DNA of 64,000 nucleotides from Streptomyces olivochromogenes (GCF_021538895.1 NZ_JADDRL010000017.1:52258-116257); one strand, 5' to 3'. Shown: positions 52,467 through 60,746, counted from the stretch's first letter. Notes: generated by a model from the sequence alone, not told the origin. Numbers and translations: made by a program.

Positions 52467-53525
52467 ATGAGTGTCGCGCGGCGGGAACGGCTCGTGCGCC
52501 GTGGCCTGCCCGTCCTGGAGATCATCGTCGTCGCCGGGCTGTACTACGGCTCGGCCGAGCTCGGACTGCTCCAGCAACTGGTGCGCAGCCAGATCACCCC
52601 GCTGTGGCCGCCCACCGGCATCGCCGTGGCGAGCCTGCTCCTGCGCGGACCGCGCATCTGGCCCGGGATCGCGCTCGGCGCGTTCCTGGCCAACGTCGCC
52701 CTCGGGCCGTCCTTCCTGGCCGTGCTCGTGATCGTGGCGGGCAACACCCTCGCGCCCCTGTGCTCGTACGCACTGCTGCGTCGTACGGGGTTCAGCGTCG
52801 ACTTCGACCGGCTGCGGGACGCGCTGAGCCTGATCTTCCTCGGCGCGTTCACCGGGATGCTGGTCAGCGCGACGATCGGCACGGGCTCCCTCGTCCTGTC
52901 CGGTGTGCTGAGCTCCGGCAGCTTCTGGCCGTCGTGGTCGGTCTGGTGGACCGGCGACGCAATGGGTGTGCTGCTGGTCACGCCGGTCCTGCTCGTACTC
53001 CGCTCGGCGCGCCGGCCGAGCGGTGTGCCGCCGGCCCGCTGGGTGGAGGCGTCGCTCCTGGTGGCGGCCACGATCGGCGTCGGCTTCATCGAGACGACCC
53101 GCGCGCCGCTGCTGTTCCTCGGCTTCCCCCTGCTGATCTGGGCGGCCTTCCGCTTCCAGCTGGCCGGGGCCGCGCCCTGCGCGCTGGCCGTGTCGTCCTT
53201 CGCGATCCTCGCCGCCACCCGGGGAACGGGCCCGTTCGCCGACCACGACCTGCTCACCAACATGATCACCCTGCAGGCGTTCAACGGTTCCGTCTCGCTC
53301 ACCGCGCTGCTCCTCGCGGCGGCCGTCAGCGAGCGCAACCAGACCCAGCTGGAGATCGCGCGGGCCTGCGGGCAGCTCGCCGCGATGGTGGCCAAGATGA
53401 CCGCCGGTGACCACCACCTGACGCTTCCCGACGGTGAGGGCGAGGACGGCGAGAGCACGGGTACGGGCGGGAACACGGGTGCGAAGGAGGAGGAGCCGGG
53501 CGGACGGACCCCGAAGCCGGCGTGA
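52467..53525 (+). CDS. MASE1 domain integral membrane protein
   Basis: A 352-residue protein that is mostly a MASE1 sensor domain: about eight hydrophobic segments and the family blocks ITPLWPPTGIAVASLL, WPGIALGAFLAN and GDAMGVLLVTPVLLV. MASE1 normally precedes a kinase, cyclase or phosphatase output domain, but here only a short C-terminal helix and a low-complexity tail rich in Gly, Glu and Thr follow. It may pass its signal to the adjacent GAF-PP2C protein. ATG 52467 has a GGAGG site 8 bp upstream. Confidence 0.85.
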   Translation: MSVARRERLVRRGLPVLEIIVVAGLYYGSAELGLLQQLVRSQITPLWPPTGIAVASLLLRGPRIWPGIALGAFLANVALGPSFLAVLVIVAGNTLAPLCSYALLRRTGFSVDFDRLRDALSLIFLGAFTGMLVSATIGTGSLVLSGVLSSGSFWPSWSVWWTGDAMGVLLVTPVLLVLRSARRPSGVPPARWVEASLLVAATIGVGFIETTRAPLLFLGFPLLIWAAFRFQLAGAAPCALAVSSFAILAATRGTGPFADHDLLTNMITLQAFNGSVSLTALLLAAAVSERNQTQLEIARACGQLAAMVAKMTAGDHHLTLPDGEGEDGESTGTGGNTGAKEEEPGGRTPKPA

Positions 53526-53563
53526 TCACGGGCGGCGGAGCGGGTGACCGGGCCGCCCGCGCG

Positions 53564-54190
53564 TCACGCGTCGCCGTAGGCCTCCCCGCCCAGTTCGAGT
53601 ACGGCCGTACCGGCGGTGGCGTCGGCCAGCCAGGCGCGGAAGGCGTCCACGTCGGCGTCCGGCAGGCCGATCTCGATCGTGACCGCCTCGCCGTACCGCA
53701 CGTCCCGGACCTCGCGGCCCGTCGCGCGCAGGTCGTTCTGCACCTTGCCCGCACGCTGGTGGTCGACGGTCACCGTGGCCAGCCGGAAGCGGCGCCGGGT
53801 GATCGTGCCGAGCGTGTCCAGGGCTTCGCCGACCGCTCCGCCGTAGGCGCGGATGAGACCGCCCGCGCCGAGCTTGACCCCGCCGTAGTAGCGGGTGACG
53901 ACGGCGACGACGTAGCGCATGTCGCGGCGGAGCAGCATCTGGAGCATCGGGACGCCCGCGGTGCCGCCGGGTTCGCCGTCGTCGCTCGCCTTCTGGGTGG
54001 AGGCGTCGGCGCCGATGACGTACGCCCAGCAGTTGTGGGTGGCGTCCGCGTGCTCCTTGCGGATCGCGGCGAGGAAGTCCTGGGCCTCCTGCTCGGTGGC
54101 CGCCGGGGCGAGGGCGCACAGGAAGCGTGAGCGGTTGACCTCGGTCTCGTGCACGCCCGCGCGGGCGACTGTGCGGTACTCGTCCTGCAT
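53564..54190 (-). CDS. YigZ/IMPACT family protein
   Basis: A 208-residue YigZ-type protein. The UPF0029/IMPACT N-terminal domain is marked by SRFLCALAPAATEQEAQDFL, THNCWAYVIG, SDDGEPGGTAGVPML and VVTRYYGGVKLGAGGLIRAYG, all family landmarks; a second small domain (RRFRLATVTVDHQRAGKVQNDL) follows. The family is linked to translation control or peptidase inhibition, but the bacterial role is not settled. It is 57 bp downstream of the SixA gene on the same strand and could be cotranscribed. Confidence 0.9.
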   Translation of the reverse strand: MQDEYRTVARAGVHETEVNRSRFLCALAPAATEQEAQDFLAAIRKEHADATHNCWAYVIGADASTQKASDDGEPGGTAGVPMLQMLLRRDMRYVVAVVTRYYGGVKLGAGGLIRAYGGAVGEALDTLGTITRRRFRLATVTVDHQRAGKVQNDLRATGREVRDVRYGEAVTIEIGLPDADVDAFRAWLADATAGTAVLELGGEAYGDA

Positions 54191-54247
54191 CCGGACAGCC
54201 TATGCGGACGCGCGTACCGCCCCGTGGCCGCCCGCAGGGGAGCTCCG

Positions 54248-54766
54248 CTACTCCCCCTTCTTCCCCCGGGGCACGGAGACCGCCGTCAGCAGGGCGGTGC
54301 CGGGGCCGAGGGCCGACCAGCCGGTGCCGTGCCAGGCGAGGACCGCGACGGCGGAGGTCGGGAACTTCGTCCGCACCTGGTCCAGCGTGTCGTCGAGGCC
54401 GTCTCCGGAGAGGTCGAGGACCAGCTCCTCCAGACCGGGGTTGTGCCCGACCAGGAGCAGGGTCTCCACCTCCGGCGGCACCTCGCGCAGCACGGCCAGC
54501 AGTTCCTCCGCGTCGGCCGCGTACAGCCGGCGGTCGTAGCGCACCGGCGGCGGAGTGCCCCACTGCTCCGAGGCCAGCTCCCAGGTCTGGCGGGCGCGTA
54601 CGGCGGTGGAGCACAGGGCGAGGTCGGGCAGGCAGTCGGCCTCGGCGAGGGCGCGTCCGGCGGCGGGCGCGTCCCGCAGGCCGCGCGGGGCGAGCGGCCG
54701 CTCGTGGTCGGCGGCTCCCTCGGGCCAGGCGGACTTGGCGTGCCGCAACACCACCAGCCGGCGCAT
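54248..54766 (-). CDS. SixA-type histidine phosphatase
   Basis: A 172-residue histidine phosphatase. The catalytic RHG-like motif is VVLRHAKS (His at about residue 8), then CSTAVRARQTWELA (phosphate-binding arginines) and LLVGHNPGLEELV (second catalytic His). SixA dephosphorylates phosphohistidine proteins; in actinomycetes the target is not defined. The ATG at 54766 is chosen because the domain begins directly there; GTG starts further upstream would read through GC-rich non-coding DNA. Confidence 0.9.
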   Translation of the reverse strand: MRRLVVLRHAKSAWPEGAADHERPLAPRGLRDAPAAGRALAEADCLPDLALCSTAVRARQTWELASEQWGTPPPVRYDRRLYAADAEELLAVLREVPPEVETLLLVGHNPGLEELVLDLSGDGLDDTLDQVRTKFPTSAVAVLAWHGTGWSALGPGTALLTAVSVPRGKKGE

Positions 54767-54841
54767 CGGCCCCACGCCCGCGCGGGCCGTCACGCGGGAC
54801 TCCGTCGGTCGCGGCCGAGGGCGCGGAGCGGAGCGGCGACG

Positions 54842-54980
54842 ATCACGCGAGGCTCCCCAGGGCAGGCGCCGGGTCGGCGCCGAGGGGCCGGCCGGCCGCC
54901 GGCACGCGGCGGCCCTCCGGATCGGGAGCCCGGCCGGTGCCGGTCGCACAGTCGACGGCAATCACGCGAAACTCCCCAGG
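54842..54980. repeat. 20-bp imperfect direct repeat around the 3' end of the CysRS-like gene
   Basis: ATCACGCGAGGCTCCCCAGG (54842-54861) and ATCACGCGAAACTCCCCAGG (54961-54980) match at 18 of 20 positions, 119 bp apart. The second copy contains the last codons and stop of the CysRS-like gene; the first encodes an almost identical end on the same strand, so a 3' segment seems to have been duplicated or inserted between the stop and the SixA gene. Confidence 0.8.
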
Positions 54981-55747
54981 TCACGGGCCACGTCAAGGCC
55001 GAGCAAACGGTCGGTATAGGCATACGTCTCGAAGCGGGCGCCGTCCGACAGGGCCGGCGCGGTCTCCACCGAGTTCAGCACGCTCAGTACCTCGGGCACA
55101 TTCAGATCATCCTCCCAGGCGGCCCGCAGCCGCCCCCGCACGTCGTCGGGCACCGGCCGCGACGGCTGCCGCGCCCAGAGGGCCACGGCGCGCCGCCACC
55201 GGGCGAGCGTGCGTCCGGCCTCGTCCAGCGCGTCCGCGTCGAGCCGTACGGGGGCGCCGCGCGGGCTCGCCAGCAGGGCCAGCCGGAGGACGGAGGGATC
55301 CGGGAGGTCGGCCGGCAGGCCCCGGTCGGGGACCGTGCCCCGCGAAGACGGCGGGGCGCCGGGGGCGGTGTCCCGCGCCGTCGGCCCGCTGACGGGCGCC
55401 ACCCCGACGACGACACCGCCCGGCGGCAGCGGATCGCCCTCCCCCGCCACATGGATGACCTGTGCCTCGCCCAGGCCCGAGGCGAGGTCGTGGGCGTCCT
55501 CGAAGGGGCGGATGCCGAGGGTGGTGGCGGCCGCGCGGAGCTCGGCCTGCTCGTGGTGGCCGCTGAGCATCGCCCAGACGGGCGTGCCGCCGAGTTCCAG
55601 GGCGCGGACGAGGACGTCGGCGGTCAGGAGCACCCGCAGCGCGGTCGGACCGAAGCCCGAGGCGTGGGCCTGCACCCGGGTCAGTCCCCGGCGGGCGGGG
55701 GCGGCCTCCACGGGCTCACCGGTTCGGGCGTCGATGATGCGCAGCAC
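54962..55747 (-). CDS. Degenerate cysteinyl-tRNA synthetase/MshC-like protein
   Basis: A 261-residue protein whose layout echoes CysRS/MshC: LRIIDARTGEPVEAAPARRGLTRVQAHASGF resembles the CysRS entry, and the C-terminal LRLALLASPRGAPVRLDADALDEAGRTLARWRRAV...WEDDLNVPEVLSVLNSVE matches the helical domain after the catalytic core (LR-x-ALL...EDDLNTP). The zinc-binding Cys and HIGH motif of the active site are missing (AHASGF and TADVLVRAL lie at their place), and KMSKS is not visible. It is probably a non-catalytic paralogue. GTG start at 55747. The role is unknown; the relationship is my inference from motif order. Confidence 0.65.
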   Translation of the reverse strand: MLRIIDARTGEPVEAAPARRGLTRVQAHASGFGPTALRVLLTADVLVRALELGGTPVWAMLSGHHEQAELRAAATTLGIRPFEDAHDLASGLGEAQVIHVAGEGDPLPPGGVVVGVAPVSGPTARDTAPGAPPSSRGTVPDRGLPADLPDPSVLRLALLASPRGAPVRLDADALDEAGRTLARWRRAVALWARQPSRPVPDDVRGRLRAAWEDDLNVPEVLSVLNSVETAPALSDGARFETYAYTDRLLGLDVARDLGSFA

Positions 55748-55905
55748 GGGCCGAGCGTAGGCGGGCGGAGGGCCGTACGCAGGCAGTTGCCGCCGAAACC
55801 GGACAGCGTGGCGGGAGATCGGGTAGGGGAGGCCGGTGGGAATCACGTTCCGGCACCCGCTGTTGCCCCGAGGAACACTTCCCCCGGAGCCCGAGGAGGC
55901 CGGCC

Positions 55906-56313
55906 GTGTACGGCGACGAAGCGACGATCCGCAGGATCCTGACCGAGCTCGGTGACACATGGGCCGTGGTGGGCCTGTCCTCCAACCGGGGGCGCGCGGC
56001 GTACCGCGTGGCCGAGGTCCTCCAGCGGTTCGGCAAGCGCGTCGTGCCCGTGCACCCCAAGGCGGAGGCGGTGCACGGCGAGCGCGGCTACGCCTCCCTC
56101 GCGGACATCCCCTTCGAGGTGGACGTGGTCGACGTGTTCGTCAACAGCGACCTCGCCGGACAGGTCGCCGACGAGGCGGTCGCGCGGGGCGCGAAGGCCG
56201 TCTGGTTCCAGCTCGGGGTGCTCGATCCGGCGGCCTACGAACGCACCCGGGACGCGGGTCTGGAGATGGTGATGGACCGGTGCCCGGCCATCGAAATTCC
56301 CGCTCTGACCTAG
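55906..56313 (+). CDS. CoA-binding domain protein (YccU-like)
   Basis: A 135-residue single CoA-binding (Rossmann-like) domain. WAVVGLSSNRGRAAYRVAEVLQRFGKRVVPVHPKAEAVHGERGYASLADIP matches the family from strand 1 to the KA-x-x-V-x-G-x-x-x-Y motif, and VVDVFVNSD plus AVWFQLGV follow. Such small proteins bind CoA or a similar nucleotide; function is not known. GTG start at 55906 with a GAGGAGG site 6 bp upstream. Confidence 0.9.
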   Translation: MYGDEATIRRILTELGDTWAVVGLSSNRGRAAYRVAEVLQRFGKRVVPVHPKAEAVHGERGYASLADIPFEVDVVDVFVNSDLAGQVADEAVARGAKAVWFQLGVLDPAAYERTRDAGLEMVMDRCPAIEIPALT

Positions 56314-56350
56314 CTGTCTTGCGCTCTTCTCACATTCCGCAAGTGAATAC

Positions 56351-56454
56351 AGGCATTCGTTACCACTCGCTGACCTGTGCAAAGGCTGGGTAAACGGCAC
56401 CCCATGACCCAGGTCAAATCTTGCGGGATGGTCTTTTGTAAGTAGCGAATGCCT
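56351..56454. promoter_or_regulatory. spaced inverted repeat AGGCATTCG / CGAATGCCT upstream of the APC permease
   Basis: AGGCATTCG (56351-56359) and its exact complement CGAATGCCT (56446-56454) lie 86 bp apart in the 201-bp leader of the permease gene. The interval is AT-richer than its surroundings. It could hold two oppositely oriented binding sites with DNA looping, or the arms of a long leader hairpin. No regulator gene is adjacent. Confidence 0.35.
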
Positions 56455-56514
56455 ACCTAGCCTGTGGCCTCCTCCCCGTTAAACCTGTGTTCAGATTCTG
56501 AGAGGCCACTTGAC

Positions 56515-58155
56515 ATGGCGAAACTCGACCCTGCCGTGCGGGACGCCACGAGCGCTCCGTCCGGCGGCCTGCGGCGCGACGTCGGGCTGATCGGCCTGAT
56601 GTGGGCCTCGGTCGGTTCCATCATCGGCTCCGGCTGGCTCTACGGAGCCGAGAAGGCCGTCGTGGTGGCGGGCCCCGCGGCGATCATCTCGTGGGTGATC
56701 GGCACGATCGCGATCGTGCTGCTGGCCCTGGTGCATGCCGAGCTCGGCGGCATGTTCCCGGTGGCGGGCGGCACGGCCCGCTACCCGCACTACGCGTTCG
56801 GCGGCCTGGCCGGCCTGTCCTTCGGCTGGTTCGCCTGGCTGCAGGCGGCGACCGTGGCCCCGATCGAGGTCGAGGCCATGATCGGTTACGCCGGTCACTG
56901 GCACTGGGCCCAGGGCCTCCAGCACACCGACGGCACGCTGACCACCAGCGGCTTCATCACCGCCGTCCTGCTCATGGCCGTCTTCGTCGGAGTCAACTTC
57001 TTCGGCGTCCGGGCCCTGGCGCACACCAACAGCGCCGCGACCTGGTGGAAGATCGCCGTCCCGCTCGCGGCCATCTTCATCATCGCCATCGGCAACTTCC
57101 ACCCGGCGAACTTCACGTCCGAGGGCTTCGCGCCGTTCGGCGCCAAGGGTGTGCTCGGCGCCATCAGCTCCAGCGGCATCATCTTCGCGCTGCTGGGCTT
57201 CGAGCAGGCCATCCAGCTGGCGGGCGAGAGCCGCAACCCCAAGCGCGACCTGCCGCGGGCCACCCTCGGCTCGGTGGCGATCGGCGCCGTGATCTACATC
57301 CTGCTGCAGGTCGTCTTCATCGGCGCGCTCCCGCACTCCTCCTTCGCGCACGGCTGGGCCAAGCTCGACTTCCCGGGCATCAGCGGCCCCTGGGCGGGCC
57401 TGGCGACCGTGGTGGGCCTGGGCTGGCTGGGCTTCGTCCTGTACGTCGACGCGATCATCTCCCCCGGCGGCACCGGCCTGATCTACACCACCGCCACCTC
57501 CCGCGTCTCCTACGGCCTCGCCAAGAACGGCTACGCGCCGAAGGTGTTCGCCAAGACCGACGCGCGCGGCGTGCCGTGGTTCGGCCTCATCATGTCCTTC
57601 GTGACCGGCGTGGTCTGCTTCCTGCCGTTCCCGAGCTGGCAGGAGCTGGTCGGCTTCATCACCTCGGCGAGCGTGCTGATGTACGCCGGCGCCCCGCTGG
57701 CGTACGGCGTCTTCGCCGACCGTCTGCCGCACCACGAGCGCCCGTACCGACTGCCCGGCGGCAAGATCATCTCCCCGCTGTCGTTCGTGGTGGCCAACCT
57801 GATCATCTACTGGGCCGGCTGGGACACCCTGTGGCGACTCGGCTTCGCCATCGTGCTGGGCTACGTCCTGCTCGGCGGCTACGCCTGGTACGCCAACAGC
57901 AAGGACCTGCCGGGCGCTCCCCGGATGAACTTCAGGTCGGCGCAGTGGCTGCCCGGCTACCTGGTGGGCCTGGGCCTGATCTCCTGGCAGAGCACCTTCG
58001 GCGGCCAGGGCAACATCCCGCTGTGGTGGGACACCCTGGTGGTCGCGGCCTTCTCCGTCGCGATCTACTACTGGGCCAAGGCCACCGCGGCGCGGCCCGA
58101 GGAGATCGAGCACAGCATCGACGAGGTCGTGGTGACCGACGCTCCGGCGCACTGA
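56515..58155 (+). CDS. APC family amino-acid permease
   Basis: A 546-residue secondary transporter of the APC superfamily with about 12-14 membrane segments. The first segment GLIGLMWASVGSIIGSGWLYGAEKA is the family substrate/cation entry motif (G-S-I-I-G-S-G), and EQAIQLAGESRNPKRDLPRA is the conserved loop after helix 6, with SRVSYGLAKNGYAPKVFAKTDARGVP as the next landmark. Substrates are amino acids or related amines. The ATG follows AGAGGCC. A strong terminator follows the stop. Confidence 0.92.
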   Translation: MAKLDPAVRDATSAPSGGLRRDVGLIGLMWASVGSIIGSGWLYGAEKAVVVAGPAAIISWVIGTIAIVLLALVHAELGGMFPVAGGTARYPHYAFGGLAGLSFGWFAWLQAATVAPIEVEAMIGYAGHWHWAQGLQHTDGTLTTSGFITAVLLMAVFVGVNFFGVRALAHTNSAATWWKIAVPLAAIFIIAIGNFHPANFTSEGFAPFGAKGVLGAISSSGIIFALLGFEQAIQLAGESRNPKRDLPRATLGSVAIGAVIYILLQVVFIGALPHSSFAHGWAKLDFPGISGPWAGLATVVGLGWLGFVLYVDAIISPGGTGLIYTTATSRVSYGLAKNGYAPKVFAKTDARGVPWFGLIMSFVTGVVCFLPFPSWQELVGFITSASVLMYAGAPLAYGVFADRLPHHERPYRLPGGKIISPLSFVVANLIIYWAGWDTLWRLGFAIVLGYVLLGGYAWYANSKDLPGAPRMNFRSAQWLPGYLVGLGLISWQSTFGGQGNIPLWWDTLVVAAFSVAIYYWAKATAARPEEIEHSIDEVVVTDAPAH

Positions 58156-58167
58156 CCCTCTCCCCGC

Positions 58168-58204
58168 GGTGTCCCGTCAGCCGAACCTCGGCTGACGGGA
58201 CACC
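58168..58204 (+). terminator. terminator after the APC permease
   Basis: A perfect 17-bp stem, GGTGTCCCGTCAGCCGA (58168-58184) against TCGGCTGACGGGACACC (58188-58204), with a three-base ACC loop, begins 13 bp after the permease stop. It is the strongest terminator-like hairpin in the window. Confidence 0.9.
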
Positions 58205-58218
58205 GTCATAATGCGGGG

Positions 58219-59463
58219 GTGACGTCCCCCCACTCACCGTCCTCCCCGTCCGTCCCGTCCGACCCTTCCGACCCCGCCGAACGCCGTCCGGTCGTCATCG
58301 TGGGCGCCGGGCCCGCCGGGCTCACCGTCGGCGCCCTCCTGCGGGCCGCCTCCGTCGACTGCGTGGTCCTGGAGACCGAGAGCAGACAGTTCGTCGAGAC
58401 ACGGCCGCGGGCCGGGGTCATCGAGGAGTGGGCGGTGCGGGAACTGGACCGGCGGGGCCTCGCGGCGAACCTGCTGGAGCACGCGCAGGCGCACACCGAG
58501 TGCGAGTTCCGCTTCGGCGGCGAACGGTACCGCTTCCCGTACACCCGGCTGACGGACCAACACCACTACTTCTACCCCCAGCCGTTGCTGGTCACGGACC
58601 TGGTGCGGGAGTACACCGAGGTGCGGGGCGGCGACATCCGCTTCGGCGTGCGGGACGTACGGCTGCACGACCTGGACTCGGACCGGCCCTCGGTGTCGTA
58701 CCTCTGTCCGCGGACGGATCAACGGCGGTGGATCCACTGCGCGTTCGTGGCGGGCTGTGACGGGGCGCGCGGGGTGACCCGGGACGCGCTGCCGCCGGAG
58801 CGGGTGCGGATCGCGCGCCACGACTACGGCATCGCCTGGCTGGCGCTGCTCGCCGAGGCGCCGCCGTCCTGCGACTGCGTGGTGTTCGGCGTCCATCCGC
58901 GCGGGTTCGCCGGGCACATGGCCCGCAGCCCGGAGGTCACCCGCTACTACCTCCAGTGCCCGCCCGGCGACGACCCGGAGAACTGGCCGCACGAGCGGGT
59001 CTGGACCGAGCTGCGGGAGCGGCTCGGGGCGGCGGGCGCGCCCCCGTTGACCGAGGGGCGGCTGATCGAGAAGCGCGTGCTGGACATGCACGAGTACGTC
59101 GTCGAGACGCCCGCGACCGGCCGGCTCTACCTGGCGGGCGACGCCGCGCACCTCACCGCGCCCATCGCCGCCAAGGGCCTGAACCTGGCCCTGCACGACG
59201 CCTTCCTGCTGGGCGACGCGCTCGTCGCCCACCTCACGCGAGGGGACTCCACGGGCCTGGCCGGCTACACGGAGGCCAGCCTGCGGCGGGTGTGGGACTA
59301 CCAGGAATTCTCACGGTGGCTCTCGGACATCTACCACGGAGCCTCCAGCGGCGATCCGTACCTGGCGGGCACCACGCTGGCCCGGCTGCGCCGCCTGTTC
59401 ACCCAACCGGCCGCCGCCCTGGCCTTCGCCGAGCAGTACCTGGGGTCGGCCGCCGCCTTCTGA
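58219..59463 (+). CDS. pobA: FAD-dependent monooxygenase, 4-hydroxybenzoate 3-monooxygenase (PobA) type
   Basis: A 414-residue class A flavoprotein hydroxylase. The FAD motif VVIVGAGPAGLTVGALL is at about 25-41; the second FAD motif GRLYLAGDAAHLTAPIAAKGLNLALHDA, the middle CDGARGVTRD, and the ending fit PobA-like enzymes that hydroxylate aromatic acids with NADPH. PobA itself is about 390 residues; the extra N-terminal Ser/Pro stretch suggests the real start could be downstream, but GTG 58219 is the best placed. It has no other aromatic-degradation gene nearby, so the symbol is tentative. Confidence 0.8.
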   Translation: MTSPHSPSSPSVPSDPSDPAERRPVVIVGAGPAGLTVGALLRAASVDCVVLETESRQFVETRPRAGVIEEWAVRELDRRGLAANLLEHAQAHTECEFRFGGERYRFPYTRLTDQHHYFYPQPLLVTDLVREYTEVRGGDIRFGVRDVRLHDLDSDRPSVSYLCPRTDQRRWIHCAFVAGCDGARGVTRDALPPERVRIARHDYGIAWLALLAEAPPSCDCVVFGVHPRGFAGHMARSPEVTRYYLQCPPGDDPENWPHERVWTELRERLGAAGAPPLTEGRLIEKRVLDMHEYVVETPATGRLYLAGDAAHLTAPIAAKGLNLALHDAFLLGDALVAHLTRGDSTGLAGYTEASLRRVWDYQEFSRWLSDIYHGASSGDPYLAGTTLARLRRLFTQPAAALAFAEQYLGSAAAF

Positions 59464-59480
59464 GCGGGGGTGTCCACGCT

Positions 59481-60038
59481 TCAGGCGACGCCGAGGCCCT
59501 CCAGCACCACCGCTCCCGGGAGTTCGGCGAACGCCTTGCCCGGCACCAGGAGTTTGCCGCGCCGGCGGCCGCTGCCGACCAGGACGTAGGGCAGGTCGAC
59601 GACGGCCGCGTCGACCAACACGGGCCAGTCCTCGGGCAGTCCGATCGGGGTGATGCCGCCGTACTCCATCCCGGTCTCGCCCGTCGCCAGGTCCATGGCG
59701 GCGAACGAGGCCTTGCGGGCGCCGAGTTGGCGGCGCACCACGCCGTTGACGTCGACCCGGGTGGTGGAGAGCACGAGGCAGGCGGCGAGCCGGGTCTCAC
59801 CGGCCCGCTTGGCCGCCACCACCACGCAGTTGGCCGACTGCTCCAGCAGCTCACGCCCGTAGTGCTCGACGAAGGTGGCGGTGTCGGCCCACTCCGGTTC
59901 GGTGTCGACGTAGACGATCCGCTCGGCAGGGACGCTGCCGTGCCGGCGGCGTACGGCGTCGGCGACCGGGCGGATCAGTTCGTCCAGGCACTCGGGAGCG
60001 GGTGTGGCGGTGTCGAAGTGTCCGATGGGTGCGCGCAT
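59481..60038 (-). CDS. YbaK/EbsC-type aminoacyl-tRNA deacylase domain protein
   Basis: A 185-residue YbaK/EbsC domain protein. The family motifs CVVVAAKRAGETRLAACLVLSTTRVDVNGVVRRQLGARKASFA and later MEYGGITPIGLP (the conserved GG-x-x-P-x-G) are present. YbaK-type proteins hydrolyse mischarged tRNAs such as Cys-tRNA(Pro). It follows the XRE-cupin gene on the same strand (43 bp between), so the two may be cotranscribed. Confidence 0.88.
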   Translation of the reverse strand: MRAPIGHFDTATPAPECLDELIRPVADAVRRRHGSVPAERIVYVDTEPEWADTATFVEHYGRELLEQSANCVVVAAKRAGETRLAACLVLSTTRVDVNGVVRRQLGARKASFAAMDLATGETGMEYGGITPIGLPEDWPVLVDAAVVDLPYVLVGSGRRRGKLLVPGKAFAELPGAVVLEGLGVA

Positions 60039-60081
60039 GACCGCACGCTAACAGCCGTGCGGCGGTGGACGGCCCTGCGTC

Positions 60082-60654
60082 TCAGCGCACCGGCGGCACC
60101 GAGACCGCCATCACCATCTCCATCGGCTCGTCGCCGTCATTGCCGTACACATGGGGTGAGTCGGCCTCGAAGGAGGCGCTCGCGCCGGCCGGGACGCGGT
60201 GCTCCACCCCGTCCACGGTGAGGGTCAGCTCGCCCGCCGTGACATGGACGAGTTCGACCGTGCCGGTGGGGTGCGGGTCGGAGGGGCTGCGGTCGCCGGG
60301 CATCAGGCGCCAGTCCCACATCTCCAGCGGGCCGGGGGCCTCGGTGCCCGCGAGGAGCCGGTTGTAGCTGCCCGCGTCCGTGTGCCAGAGGCGTACGGCC
60401 TGCTCGGCCGGGACGATACGGACCTGCGGGCCCCGCTCGTAGTCGAGCAGGGTGGTGATGCTGATGCCGAGGGCGTCGCCGATCTTGACGACCGTGCCGA
60501 TGCTCGGGTTGGTCCTGGCCTGCTCGATCTGGATGAGCATGCCGCGGCTGACTCCCGCGCGCGCGGCCAGCGCGTCCAGGGTGAAGCCGCGCTCGTTGCG
60601 CCAGCGTTTGACGTTGCGCGCCAGTGACTGGGTCAGCAGGTCGAGGTCCGACAC
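60082..60654 (-). CDS. XRE-cupin transcriptional regulator
   Basis: A 190-residue two-domain regulator: N-terminal XRE HTH (about 9-65, FTLDALAARAGVSRGMLIQIEQARTNPSIGTVVKIG) and a C-terminal cupin (about 100-180, with VELVHVTAGELTLTVDGVEHRV and a final SPHVYGN). This is the SutR/PuuR type that senses a small molecule. GTG start 60654 is preferred over a TTG at 60687. It is divergent from an EamA transporter, the likely target, and a GTTCA dyad lies between them. Confidence 0.93.
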   Translation of the reverse strand: MSDLDLLTQSLARNVKRWRNERGFTLDALAARAGVSRGMLIQIEQARTNPSIGTVVKIGDALGISITTLLDYERGPQVRIVPAEQAVRLWHTDAGSYNRLLAGTEAPGPLEMWDWRLMPGDRSPSDPHPTGTVELVHVTAGELTLTVDGVEHRVPAGASASFEADSPHVYGNDGDEPMEMVMAVSVPPVR

Positions 60655-60680
60655 TTTCCGTCCAATATTCTGGATTACAG

Positions 60681-60729
60681 AGTTCAACCAGATGAACTAC
60701 GCTGTGGTGCACCCGATCGTTCACCGAAC
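60681..60729. promoter_or_regulatory. GTTCA-type dyads between the XRE-cupin and EamA genes
   Basis: AGTTCA-N6-TGAACT (60681-60698) is a perfect dyad, and GTTC-ACC-GAAC (60719-60729) a second shorter one, 38 bp downstream. Both are in the 92-bp divergent gap, which is AT-rich for this genome. They are probable operators of the XRE-cupin protein. Confidence 0.45.
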
Positions 60730-60746
60730 TGTACTGCGAGGCGACG

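Noticed and set aside
56321..56342. CTTGCG...CGCAAG as a terminator after the CoA-binding gene
   Set aside because: Only a 6-bp stem with a 14-nt loop and no T-run; too weak to call.
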